Source: Pegea sp. RAD2-039 (lineage: Eukaryota > Chordata > Thaliacea > Salpida > Salpidae). Taken from it: a stretch of DNA of 64,000 nt. Below, in pieces: positions 53,335-64,000 of the stretch. The notes under the pieces are model-generated. The model had not been told where the DNA came from, did no database searches, and saw nothing but the letters and a program-made list of their open reading frames with translations. The stretch covers positions 248,001-312,000 of the forward strand of contig JAQGEQ010000163.1 of assembly GCA_034620365.1 (NCBI GenBank). Direction: 5' to 3'. The position numbers were made by a program, and so were the translations under genes. The stretch's first letter is position 1. Every line of letters starts with the position of its first letter.

Positions 53335-54606
53335 GTTGATTATTTGAATGTATATATGAAGCACGTGGAACCTACAAAACCATTTTCTTACACGATTTCA
53401 CTTTTCAAAGTATTCTTTATTTTTATGATTCTTTCTTCTCGAGTTGAAGCATTTCAACACAACTGAAATATTACAACAAACTTTCCACCAAATTTGAAAT
53501 TTATCATTGAAAATATCAGTTGTTGTTTTACTCGTCGTAAAAATATATTTCCAAATGTCACAAAAAAGCAGCTTGTAACCATCTATGACAAGCACCGAAC
53601 TCAGAGAATGAAACATCAACAAATATGTCACTTAAGTTTTGAAGCTGAGGTAATAGGACAATTATTTAACGAAAATCAAATTTATTCATGACCTAATATA
53701 AAACAATTTGTAAGATTCGATTTTACCGCATATGTAAAATTGTCTGGTAGATTTGGTTATTAGTAAAGCACAATGAAAACTGTCAGTGGTTTTCTGTTCA
53801 GATTGGACACAAAGAAATATTCAGTAAATAAGAAAGAATAGTATTGAAAGAAATCAGGAAAAACTAATAATTGAAAAAACACGAAATTGAAAGTTCTTGT
53901 ATATATTGATGAGGACATTGTAAAGATGTACTTAAAAGTTACAGAAATATTTGTTTTATAGTTAGCTGAATACTGAGTAGAAATTAATAGATATGACAAA
54001 CGGCTGTTATATGGCTTGCATATATTAGAAAACCACCACAACACATGTGGTTTTGCAAAACCATGAAATTTATTGTACAGCTAAGCACACAATCAAACCA
54101 AATTGTCCTGATGTTTGATAAATCAACTTTATTTCTAAAACAACTAGAAGGCCTCGATGTATTCGATGGTAGAAACTACTACAAGTTTGAAAATAGCTAA
54201 TTTGAAAGGTAAAAATCGACTGAAGCAGTTTACAAACAACTTCTCAGCTGTTAGAATAAAAACAAAAAGTGATGGGTGGTTTGCTGAAATTTTTAAAAGA
54301 TAATTGAAATAAGAAATCAATTTTAGATCAAAAAGTGATTAATTACCTGAAACAAGTTTTAATAAATTAAACATCATAACACAAAGAGTCATGACAGAAG
54401 TGAAAACAGTTTTGTATCAGAACTAAAACAGGTCAATTACTACAATACCAACAGTGCGTTACACATAACAAAAAAGGGTTTGTAAATAAAGATCACAAGA
54501 GTAAGAAGCAACATGTGCGTTCCCATGGTCGGTTCTTGACTTGCAGATCGAATCTCTCGAACCTGGTCATCACCGACAGTGTGATTCTTTGCATAGGCAG
54601 TTGTAA
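53335..54606. other. Intergenic region between convergent ROGDI and the NUFIP2-like gene
   Basis: No gene supported. Two overlapping opposite-strand frames (53494-53691 plus, 53398-53631 minus) have no domain. The part nearest 54500 is richer in G and C and may be 3' UTR of the minus-strand gene. Confidence 0.5.
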
Positions 54607-57600
54607 TTACTCGTAGTGAATGTTAGATTTATCATATGTCTGATGAAATGCTGCAAAAGTACAAATAAATAAGTGATGTTGGAAAAAACATCTTCAAAAT
54701 ACCTTTGTGTAGTAGTCGCGCTGCTGCAAGTAAATCGAAGTCTCCTGGGTCGTTCCATTTGTTAGTAACTTTTCCATTAACCAAACGCTGACTGTATTTA
54801 GGGTTTGGTGATCTGATAGTCACAGAGTTCAATTTGGGTTTGATGGTTTTTTGCTGCTTGGTTTTTTCCGTTGATAATAAGTTTTCAACGCAATCATATG
54901 AAGAGCTCTCATCAACGAAAAACGAAAGTTTGGATCTGAATTCGAGGTTGTTACTGATTTGAAAACTAGTAGAGTTTTTAGCCTCGCCAAAGTTGGTAAC
55001 TGAACATTCGCTTGTTGATGTTGATTGAGAGGTCGTAGATGTTGATTGAGAAGTCGTTGATGTTGATTGAGAAGCCGTAGATGTTGATTGAGAGGTCGTA
55101 GATGTTGATTGAGAAGTCGTAGATGTTGATTGAGAAGCCGTAGATGTTGATTGAGAGGTCGTAGATGTATTTCTAGTTTGTAAATCTTTGTTGGCTGTTG
55201 TAGAAGATAATCGAGGCGCAACTGACTCCGTTATCAGACAAGAAACTGAAGAAGGTAGATTTTCAGCCTCAACTTGATTAGCTTCAGGCAATTCATTTGT
55301 TTCAATTATAGATAAATTCAATTCTTCATTTGCAAGTTCTTTGCACAATTCAAACATCGTATCACCACCACATTCCTCAGACTTCATATTTTTACTAGAT
55401 GGTTCTACTTTAGAGCTTTCGTCATTACAAGTAGCACCAGTAGCAGTTGGTTGAGAGGTTTTACATTCAGTTGATGGTGAATGTTGATATAAATCAGATT
55501 GAACTGCTACAAAGTTAGATAAATCATTAGGACTTGTAGCACTGCTGTAATATTGAAGGTTGATTCCACAGCTTGATGAAGCGGTACTATGTCCGTCTTC
55601 ACCACTGCTAGGAGGACTGCATCCAACACTATCAATATTAGCCTTTACTTTACTTGCATACGAAATACAAGAAGGTTGAAGTGCTTCTGATGTAGTAGCA
55701 GCAGCCATACTGCAAACTGTCTGTAGTTTCGGCCAAACAATTTCATTAGACAAGTCTTTCAAGGACTCTTTCTTTCCACAAGTCTTTATTTCTATTTTAT
55801 TTTGTAATTTATTGGAACATGTGAGACTTTTTCTTAACTTTTCTTTATCAGGTTTTAAACCAGGATCAGAATTACGTCGTGTATTTGGTTTACCTCCTAA
55901 GAAATAACAAGATTTAGAAAGAGCTTTCAAAGATTAGATCTTCACCTTCACTGCTAGACGGAGAGCTTCTACCACTGGATGCTTTCTTTAGGACTCTCTC
56001 TTTCTGACATAAGACTTGGAATAATTCTTTTTCTTCATCATTAACGTCGAGGTCATCTGAAAAGAGAATTTAAAGAAACTTTGACAACAACAACAATCAT
56101 TTACCTTCTGAAATGAAAGTATTTGCTCGTTTAACTGCTTCATCACATCTTGTATCTTTACTTAACTTTGATTGGTCGACAGGAGATTTCTTGCTCTGAT
56201 CCGTCTTCTTTTGTTTCTTATTCTTCTTTTTCTTCGGAGTTTGTTTCGTTTCTTTGGTCTTCTTTTTATCAGACGGCATATTGTTGACTTGTTTCACAAT
56301 TTCATCTATTTTCTCTTCCGTCAACATCGCTTCAATCTACAAATAACATTTTGTTAATCACTAAATTCACAACAAGTGAAATTTATTGACCTCTTCTCGT
56401 ATTTTCAGTTCTTTTTCTTTCATTTTATCATTCCTTTTTTTGATCTCTAACTTTTGCATTTCTTGTGAAATAGGATGGAAGTCCATCAAAGAATTATTTG
56501 CCGAGAAACACTGCTCGCGAGCTTTTTGCTTTCTCATGGACAATATGCTTCTTTTCTTGGGACGATCAGGTAACACCTTGTCATCAACAATTTCTTTTCC
56601 TACTAGCAACGATTCAGAGTTGTTAGTAGAAATATTTTGTTCTTTTTTGCGTCGCCGATTACGCTTTTTGGAAGCACAACTTTTAGCTCCTATCAAGAAC
56701 ATTTTACTGATGAATATTCTATCTCCGAAAATGATAAAAAATGTTGCTAATTCACAAACAGTTACTCACCATTACTAGATTGCAAATTATCAGTTGCAAT
56801 GTTCTTCACTTCTACATTTGGACTTTCTGATTCAGCATTAACAACATCTACTTGATTATTAGAATTACCTGCAACAAAACCAACTTCATTTTAAGTGCCT
56901 AGCAGCAATTTAGTTGAATTTTAATGTAAAAAAACCACCACATCAAATTTAATTGTTTAAATAAATAACCAAACATCAACACGAGATCTTACGTCGCTTA
57001 CGCTTCTTCTTTTTCTTCTTTTTTGAGGGATTCTTGCTAACAGTTTCATCAGATTCATCTACTGTAGAAGTTCTGCTCAAAAAATTTTACAAATAATATT
57101 TACTTTCAGCAAAATTTCATGAAATATCTTACTTAGTTTTAGTAAGATTTAAGCAGCTATGATCTCCAGTTTCTTCCTGGTTCGAGTTACAAACATCACC
57201 AATAGAAATAGAGATAGGTTGGCCTCTATTTTGGTTATAAATTTCAAGCTTTTTGCTAGCAATGTCACATTTCCTAGTTTGTTTCATACTCCAATTTTGA
57301 CTGCCATCACAGTCTCCTACATAATAGCGGCTTTCACTAGCTGGAATTTTATCGAGAGCGATTTCTTCATCCATAAAAGGTAAATTTGCGTTTCTAATCG
57401 CTGATGAAGAAGCATGGTTGAGTTTTACAGGCAGATTTTCAAGATCCATCAAATTTTCTACACCACAAGAAACCAGCCTTTGTCTCAACCATTTAATCTT
57501 TGAAAGTAGAGTTTGCTCAGATGGATTCACTTGAATTATTTCATTAAGTCGATTTTTAAATGTCTCCACCTAAAAATAAAAGTTTCTAAAATACTTGGAG

Positions 57601-57758
57601 AGAAAGTTTTATAAAAAAACAAATCCCCAAACCTCATTCTCAGCAATATCTTTGACAAACTTGTCATAGAAAAAGGTAAATTGATCTGAGTCTCTTATAT
57701 ATATTAGGCCTAAAAAACTGGCGTAATAATTGATTTTGCTAGATTCTCCTAAGGACAT
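54607..57758 (-). CDS. Lys/Ser-rich protein with weak NUFIP2-like motifs
   Basis: Nine exons join in phase to 873 aa: 57758-57633, 57569-57133, 57072-56993, 56868-56770, 56689-56391, 56336-56105, 56056-55946, 55896-54703, 54650-54607. The N-terminal ~120 residues look folded (YYASFLGLIYIRDSDQFTFF, KIKWLRQRLVSCG). Lys/Arg-rich tracts follow at about 205-215 and 370-400, resembling nuclear localisation signals, with a Ser/Thr-rich tail and a 24-bp coding repeat. Two short motifs resemble NUFIP2 (FMRP-interacting protein) as I recall it: SYASKVKAN at about 540, and a C-terminal block DPGDFDLLAAARLLHK just before the last exon. The match is too short to assign function. It is likely nuclear or RNA-linked by composition. 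An acceptor (TTTTTATAG) lies 4 nt before the ATG. Confidence 0.72.
55013..55170 (-). repeat. 24-bp coding tandem repeat (8-residue period)
   Basis: About seven units, within exon 55896-54703, encode TSTTSQSTSTASQS-type octads (TSQSTSTT/A). The period is a multiple of three, so length changes keep the frame. Two unit variants alternate (GAGGTCGT versus GAAGCCGT or GAAGTCGT on the plus strand). Confidence 0.93.
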
Positions 57759-60700
57759 AGAGCTATAAAAAAGAATTAGAAGTTAAAATAAATCTAAATA
57801 TTACATTTCTATAAAAGATAAAATAAATTTATTATAAATCTCCAAAAATATTCATAAAACCTAAAATTATGAAATGAATAAAAAGTAATTTTAATAATTA
57901 GTTAATTAGGTTTTTACTGATTGAATATTACCTAAATAAGCAATTAAAATATATAAAAAGTTATTTTACTCAAAATTGAATAAATTATGAGTATTCTAAT
58001 TTATTTTACTTTTTTATAATATATTTCAAACACAAAAAACTTGTTGAAAAGAAACTATAATTAAAAAATTTAGAAAGAAATTCTGACATTAAAAAATTAC
58101 CTTTTTAGTTTTTAGACTAAAACCAATTATAGAAATATAAACTTATTTTTAAAGTTTAAAAAAATTTTGCAATTAACTAAATCATTTATGTTATAATTTA
58201 AATAAGCAAAAATTCTTTTTCTTTTCAAGTATATAACAACAAAAACACTTAAATAAAATAAATCATTAAATATAATAATAATTTTAATATAATGAATTAT
58301 AAGTATATATTAATATATAATAAAATAAAAAAGTTATATAAATAATTAACAAATTTATATAAAACATTGAAATACATACCTTATAAATTTTTATAAATTT
58401 AAAAAGAAAAAAATTCCACTAGGATAATAAAATAAAATCCTTTTTAATTCCAAATTGATTTAATTGAAATGAAATACTTTTTTTAAATATCTTATAAACA
58501 CTGAAATCAAAAATTAAAATTATTTATATGCAGTAAATCATTTTAAAATTATAAAAAAAAATAGTAATATTATGAAATCATAAATTATAATAAATAAATA
58601 ATTTGAAACATCAAAATGAAAAACTAATAAAATTTAGCCATCTATGAAATATATCTTAAAAGTTTATAATAAAAAATTTCCAATTTCAAATGATAACTGA
58701 AGTTTATTTTTAAATAAATATTTAATAAATTTATTAACAATCTCATTAAATAAAAACTAAAATGACTTTTAAGAATTTAAAGTCAATTTAAAAAAGGCGA
58801 AAATTTTACAGAAAAATTAAATAACATTTTACAGAAAAATTTAAAAATGAATTTGAAAATTTTTTAAAGTATTAAATTTTTCATTAATTTAAACAAACTG
58901 CTAAAATCAGGTAAAGAATAAAAATATATCCTTTTCTAGAGGCTGAATAGATATAACAGTTTCTAATAAACTATAAATAATAAACAGTTATATATTCTAT
59001 AAAATAAGTTGCAAATAATAAATTTAAAATCGAATATCCATTACTGCGAATAAACGCTGAAGAAAGCGATGCGTTGATGAGGCTGCATTTTTGTTTTAAT
59101 GTTCGGTAAATTTTCTTACTTAGTATAACTATACAAAAAGCGCCTCTAGTGTTAATTATAAAGAAGTTTTTAAATAAACTTTTCTATAAAACTCTCTTAA
59201 AAACCGTGTTTAATAATAAAAAGCGTATTTCCACATTATAGTTACAGAAATTAAAAGTAGACCCTTTAAATGATTAAATATAAAAAAGTAATTTTATCAC
59301 AAAAGAGCCTGCGTTTCATAGTTAAGAGGTAAATTTAGTTTTTAGGTTAATCCGTATGCAGATATTTTAAAGTGTTTTTAGTTTTATATGAATACAATTT
59401 TTATGATCTTATTTTAGGATTAATAAAAAGTATTATAAATTTTGTTGTAAATTTTGTGAGTTCAATTATTACGTCATAACTAAATATAATTTGGAGTGCT
59501 TCAAAAATTATTTTTCGAGTATTTAAGAAATGAAATAAAAAAAATAGGTAGCTTCATGAAAAGTAAAATTCTTGACAATCTTACTAAAGTTAAAACATTA
59601 AATCAGTCTTAAAAACCTTTTATTAGAAATATAAAATACTTGCAGTTTCTTTTTATAATTATTTCGACAAAAGTAGCCTATAAAAATACGTCGATAAAAA
59701 TACGTTTAACTTAAATTTTGTTGATAAATAATCAAAACCTATACAGCTAAGAATATTGAAATCTAACTTTTAAAGAATACACATACTGCTCTTTTTCATA
59801 TTTAAATTACTTCAAAAAAATACAAAAAAAATATAAACTGAAGTTTATTCTTTTAAAATTTACCTTGAAAGTTATGATGGCTTTAAATTGATAGAAGTAG
59901 CAAAATAGATACTGATAAATTCAATTAAGAATCAAAAAAAAGTTACAACTCAAGTTTTAAAAACTTCCGTAATTCAACCAAAAAAAATTTGTTCAAAAAT
60001 TACGAAAAATAGGGCGCTTTTATATTTATAAAAGATTTACTGACGTGAATGAAATTAATTAGATAGTTACGTCATAATCAAACGATTGTAATTTTTGATT
60101 ATTCCTTCAAATTTTGTTTTTAGATACTGGGTAGCAACGAACAATTTTATAAAAACTAAAATCAAATTTAGCGTTTTTATTACAAATTTTAACTTATTTT
60201 ACTTCTAAATAAAAAAAATTAAGTCCAAAACACTTAAAAAAGACAAAAATGATACAAAATAAAGGTCTCAGAGCTAAATATTAAATTAAAAATGTTAGTT
60301 TAAGTAATTTATTAAATAAATAAGTTAAACAAAAGTTTAAACCTTAAATTTCTATAAACTTCCAGCTGTTTGCTTACAGACATCATTTTTATATTGACTA
60401 GCTATCTAAAAAACAAAATTTATTCTTTAGAAAATAAGGAATCAGTTAATTTACAGAACAATTTTACAAATCATTATTTCTAACTTATACATAAGTTACA
60501 AACTAAATTAGTAACTTTTAAAAACTATTTTCTACTAACCATTTAGTTCTATCCTTATTTAAATATCTTACTTATATATATTTCCATATTATTAGAAATA
60601 GTGATTATTTAGTTTTCCAGATTTTTTATCTGTTATCGAGTCTTTCAGTTTTTAGCCTCAAACTCGCCGAGAAAAGGTATTTGAAGATCAGAAAAATTAG

Positions 60701-61623
60701 TTCATTCTCAAATATATTACTTTCAGTTACTGTTAAAGGTTCAAATTCTGTATTTTTAAGTTTTTTTCACAATGAAAAGTTCAAGTAGAAAATTTTTGAT
60801 TTTGTTTATTTTTTGGGGGAAAACTTTTTTTGGTGAAAAACTTGAAGAAGTTTAAGTTATTTAAGATGTTTTAGAAGTTGAAACTCATGTTTAATTACAT
60901 TTAATTTACCTGGCTTTTTACATATGAAGTAATTACTACAAAAAAAACTGAGCCTAAAACAATAAAATATTCTTTTTTAAATTTTGTGTTCAGTTTATTA
61001 TAATCTGTAGTCGAGCTAATTATAGATAGATGTGATAACTGCTATTAACATTTAATTAGACAAAACAGATATGTAAACGAAAGATGGTTGTAGCAAAATA
61101 TTGTTTAAAAGTGATGACTATATAAAAGCAAAAATGTTTTTTAAAAGTAATTTTAATCTGTAATTAATTTATATTTTCTTCTTGTAATTAGTAATGACTT
61201 TTTACAAGCTTGTAAAAACTCTGAATTTTTATAGAAAAAGCCATTTTAGTGAAAGTAAAAACTGAGCTTGCTAAATAATCATTATACAGAAAAATTAGTG
61301 GAAACTAAATTATTTTTGAGGCTTACTTTTTGCAAACGGTTCTACTACTTCGAAAAAGCAATTTAGTATCAGAGCTTAAAACGTTGCTGCTTATAAACAT
61401 TCTGACTAAAACCTCAGTTAGATTGAAGAAATATATATTTTGTAAATCTTTAGAAAATATTGTAATCTAATCTGACAACTTAAAAATCATTTTGCTGTTA
61501 TATCTTCAAGTATTTATTAATCAAATTACTTCTATTTTTATTAATTTAAAAATTACAAGCACAAAATCAACCCCAAAAAACTCTTTAAAATCCAATAATT
61601 ATAGTCAAAGAGCATAAGATAAT
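57759..61623. other. AT-rich gene-free region
   Basis: Upstream of the NUFIP2-like gene and downstream of malonyl-CoA decarboxylase, both on the minus strand. No open frame or conserved segment is visible over 3.8 kb. A minus-strand AATAAA (plus-strand TTTATT at 61513-61518) lies about 110 nt past the decarboxylase stop and is a plausible poly(A) signal. Confidence 0.55.
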
Positions 61624-62533
61624 TCATAAAAGTTTTTTTACATTTTCTGAATAAAGAATTTGTTTATCCAGTAGATATGTCCGTCTATTTCCATCTAATT
61701 GATTGATGTAGTATCGGTAATTAACCATCATACCTAAAGACTGTTTAAAACCTTTCTTCGTTGAGTCTGCCATCCAATTAATCCTCCAAATAACCGCCCC
61801 GTTTCTAAGATGAAAATTTGCAACTGGATCCAACGAGTATCCTGTAGTGTTTCGTTTCTCTTTACAGAGATACGAAGCACAAAGATTGATTAAAGGCGAA
61901 GAAATCTTTTCTAATAACTCTTTGCTTTTTCCTTCGTGGAAATTGCCGAGAAGTTTGTAAAGAAATTGATGCATCTCAAAGTCATCTTTTAAGTTGAATT
62001 CAGTCTTGATGATTTCTGCATCTTTTTCTGATATAAAAGACTCTTCGGAAGATTCAATGTGAGATAAAAGCTTTTTTTGTAACCAGTTACAAAACATCGG
62101 TATTGGAGATAGACTTGAAAAGTTAGTTATTGAAGGTAACTCGCTCTGAAGTTGTTCTACTGCTTTGTATATTGTTTGCAAGCCAAAGTCAATTCCCTGT
62201 AAATTTGTTCAAATTACTTTTCATCTATCAGTTAATAATTAATCAAATTTTGAGGACCACAAATACCTTTAGACCTTTTTGTGTCGATGTAATCGAGTAG
62301 AATATAGCCGTCGTTATTCGGTTGTTTTTACTGTTCCGAGTCATGCAATCACTTCTTCTAATCAAACGGTCAACGCTATCTGATATTTCTTCAGTTAAAG
62401 CCACGTGCAGAACAACAAATGGTTCATTTGGAACAGCTTCATGAAAAAGAACAAAACACCTTCTATCATGAGCTAGTCTGTGCTTAAGATCAAGCCAACT
62501 TCTGACATAATGTACCGCTTCATAAGTGCCCAC
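61624..62533 (-). CDS. MLYCD: Malonyl-CoA decarboxylase, last two exons (partial)
   Basis: Two exons, 62533-62267 and 62196-61624, join in phase 0 and give the C-terminal 279 residues; earlier exons must lie beyond the right edge of the window. The enzyme converts malonyl-CoA to acetyl-CoA and CO2 in mitochondria, peroxisomes and cytosol. Conserved blocks: EPFVVLHVALTEEIS, TTAIFYSITSTQKGL, SSLSPIPMF (contains the catalytic Ser of the family) and DPVANFHLRNGAVIWRINWM (contains the catalytic His). The C-terminus reads NVKKLL and lacks the SKL-type peroxisomal signal found in mammalian enzymes. The upstream acceptor at 62534 (CATCACAG) shows that the coding sequence continues upstream. A retrotransposon tail at 63.3 kb lies in what would be the preceding intron. 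Confidence 0.93.
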
Positions 62534-63300
62534 CTGTGATGTATAAGAAGATATGTTTCAGGAATAAATAGAAAAATTATTAATTAGGTAATTGAATTTA
62601 AAAGTATACAAAAAACCTAAATTTTAAAAAATGAATTCAGAAAAAGTTCTGAAGTTACTAGAAAATGTTTAAAGATTAATTGTAAATGAAGAAAAGTTAT
62701 TTGATGAATAAAACCATGGTTACTTTTTCTAAAACTCTTGCTGAAGTGTTCCAATCAACTTTATGTAGTTTTAAGAGTCCAATACTACACCATAATGACA
62801 AAACTTCTTTTAAATGAGTTGATAAAAGTCTGAAAGATATCAAGTCAGAATTCAACAATTTTTTTATTTTTTAATGTAAATAATGCTGTTTAGTCACAAG
62901 AATAACTGAAAATTTACAAATTTTCATAAAAAATAATTTGTAAGGTATTAAAAGACTTGAAAGTATTTTAAATTCAGTAAAAAATGTAACTTTTTAAAAG
63001 CATTTTTTGCAAATTTCGAATAAAAATTAGATGAAAATTAATAATAATATAATTAGAAGAATTTGAAAAAATCTGACCCCAAAATTAAGTCTAGCTAAAA
63101 ATATTTTACAAAGTTTTGACGTTTTTTTAATTAAATAATTTAATTTGATAGAAAAATGTTTAATTAGATTCACAACAAGTATTTCAATTTGTGGTGAGTA
63201 AATATATTCAGCATATGTTCTGAAAACTTATTTTTTTATGAGAATGAGCAACTATGAATGATTTAAATAGAATATCACAAACATTCATCTACTATATTAT

Positions 63301-63496
63301 CTGATTCCAAAGTATCTGTTGTATGAGGAGCTATTTAAAAGCAAACGCAACATCAGTCGTCCCTGTCTACGTTTCAAAGATACCTACAAGCTCGATATGA
63401 AATCAATACTAGCAACTGGGAAGATATCGCAGCGGATCGCTCCGAATGGCGCTCTCTACTCCGCAAACAACTGAAGAAGAGAGAAGAAACCCACTA
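63301..63496 (+). mobile_element. Frameshifted C-terminal tail of a non-LTR retrotransposon
   Basis: On the plus strand one frame reads LIPKYLLYEELFKSKRNISR then PCLRFKDTYKLDM. After a one-base shift near 63399-63401, the next frame continues INTSNWEDIAADRSEWRSLL and ends in KKREETH-stop at 63496. This is the well-known C-terminal tail of reverse transcriptases of the IPKQLLYGEL/GRPxLRFKD type. It is broken by the frameshift and has no upstream polymerase here. It looks like a different family from the 31.5-kb and 51-kb copies. Confidence 0.85.
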
Positions 63497-63779
63497 AAGG
63501 CTTTTTCTATTCCATTTCACTGTGTGTCTTGCTCACATATTTCATTTGTATTTCACTGTGTCTTTGTTTTTTTAAAAACATCATTTGGTTGTTCTCAGTC
63601 GAAGCCGGCGCCTTATTTTAACAAAAACTGTGGTTTAAAAAACGGCAATTTTTTCAGTAAGTCAGTTTTCAATTTAAAACAAAAGTAGGTTTTTAATGAT
63701 TGATATTCTAGATTCAAATATACAAAAGTTTGAGCGCTTCACATCTGAAAAAGTCTTGAAATATATAAATGGTGATTTA

Positions 63780-63900
63780 TGCTTGTGTTGTCTACTCTGC
63801 AAACAACTGAAGAAAAACTAGCTTCAAATAAAAGGAAGAAAACCTAAACTTTTAACAACCCTTCCACAACCAGCATGGCCGTTGAAGCCGGTTTTATTAT
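63780..63900 (+). repeat. Related fragment of the 63.3-kb transposon tail
   Basis: TCTACTCTGCAAACAACTGAAGAA at 63790 closely resembles CTCTACTCCGCAAACAACTGAAGAA at 63456, and GTTGAAGCCGG further on resembles GTCGAAGCCGG at 63599. It is probably a partial local duplication of the element's end. Confidence 0.6.
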
Positions 63901-64000
63901 CATCAGAAATTCATTATAAGGAAATACACATTCAAAGTTCAACTTCAATCTTTTAAAAGCTTATAAAATTTCAAAACTTTCAATTTTAGTTTTTATATAA

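Larger units (their letters stand above)
62534..64000. other. Probable intron of malonyl-CoA decarboxylase with transposon debris
   Basis: The preceding decarboxylase exon is not found before the window ends, so this is most simply one intron of at least 1.4 kb. It is AT-rich and carries a plus-strand retrotransposon tail at 63301-63496 and a shorter related piece near 63780-63900. Confidence 0.5.

Noticed and set aside
53398-53691. Opposite-strand 65-77 codon frames downstream of ROGDI
   Set aside because: They overlap each other, have no domain and no splice support; probably 3' UTR or intergenic.

Overview
This window is from a nuclear genome of a metazoan invertebrate with an AT-rich genome. 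The genes are split by many GT-AG introns, mostly about 45-60 nt long, and the recognisable proteins are animal ones: a claudin, a class IA PI3-kinase catalytic subunit, Strawberry notch, ADP-dependent glucokinase, Rogdi and malonyl-CoA decarboxylase. I cannot name the species. I built the gene models by hand by joining exons at GT-AG sites and requiring codon phase to match at every junction.

Layout. 1-6.4 kb: minus-strand gene for an unrecognised Ser/Thr/Asn-rich, transcription-regulator-like protein, whose large intron holds a 14-bp minisatellite and an 89-bp duplication. 6.4-14 kb: non-coding or unexplained sequence with many tandem repeats (CAA-rich, 36-bp and 16-bp units), CGCGCG-containing spots, and one candidate upstream exon at 9860-9943. 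14-22.7 kb: very AT-rich with no gene I can see. 22.7-28.9 kb: plus-strand strawberry notch homologue, 27 exons, about 1505 aa. 28.9-32.8 kb: no gene, but a degraded 3' end of a non-LTR retrotransposon at 31.5-31.9 kb. 32.85-34.35 kb: minus-strand claudin, 3 exons. 34.4-37.9 kb: no gene. 37.97-44.4 kb: plus-strand PI3K p110, 25 exons, 1074 aa. 45.4-47.0 kb: minus-strand ADP-dependent glucokinase, converging on the PI3K gene. 48.4-48.8 kb: promoter-like CG-containing patch. 50.2-53.3 kb: plus-strand Rogdi, with a second copy of the same retrotransposon family in an intron. 54.6-57.8 kb: minus-strand gene for a Lys/Ser-rich protein with weak NUFIP2-like motifs. 57.8-61.6 kb: AT-rich, empty. 61.6-62.5 kb: the last two coding exons of malonyl-CoA decarboxylase (minus); the rest lies beyond the right edge. 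63.3-63.5 kb: a frameshifted retrotransposon tail.

The genes do not form a pathway or operon; strands alternate and functions are unrelated (signalling, glycolysis, fatty-acid metabolism, junctions, chromatin/transcription). The most notable shared feature is architectural: in all six genes with a secure start codon, a 3' splice acceptor lies 1-18 nt upstream of the ATG. That is the layout expected for spliced-leader trans-splicing, or for a very regular 5'-UTR intron. I found no convincing new enzymatic or defence system.
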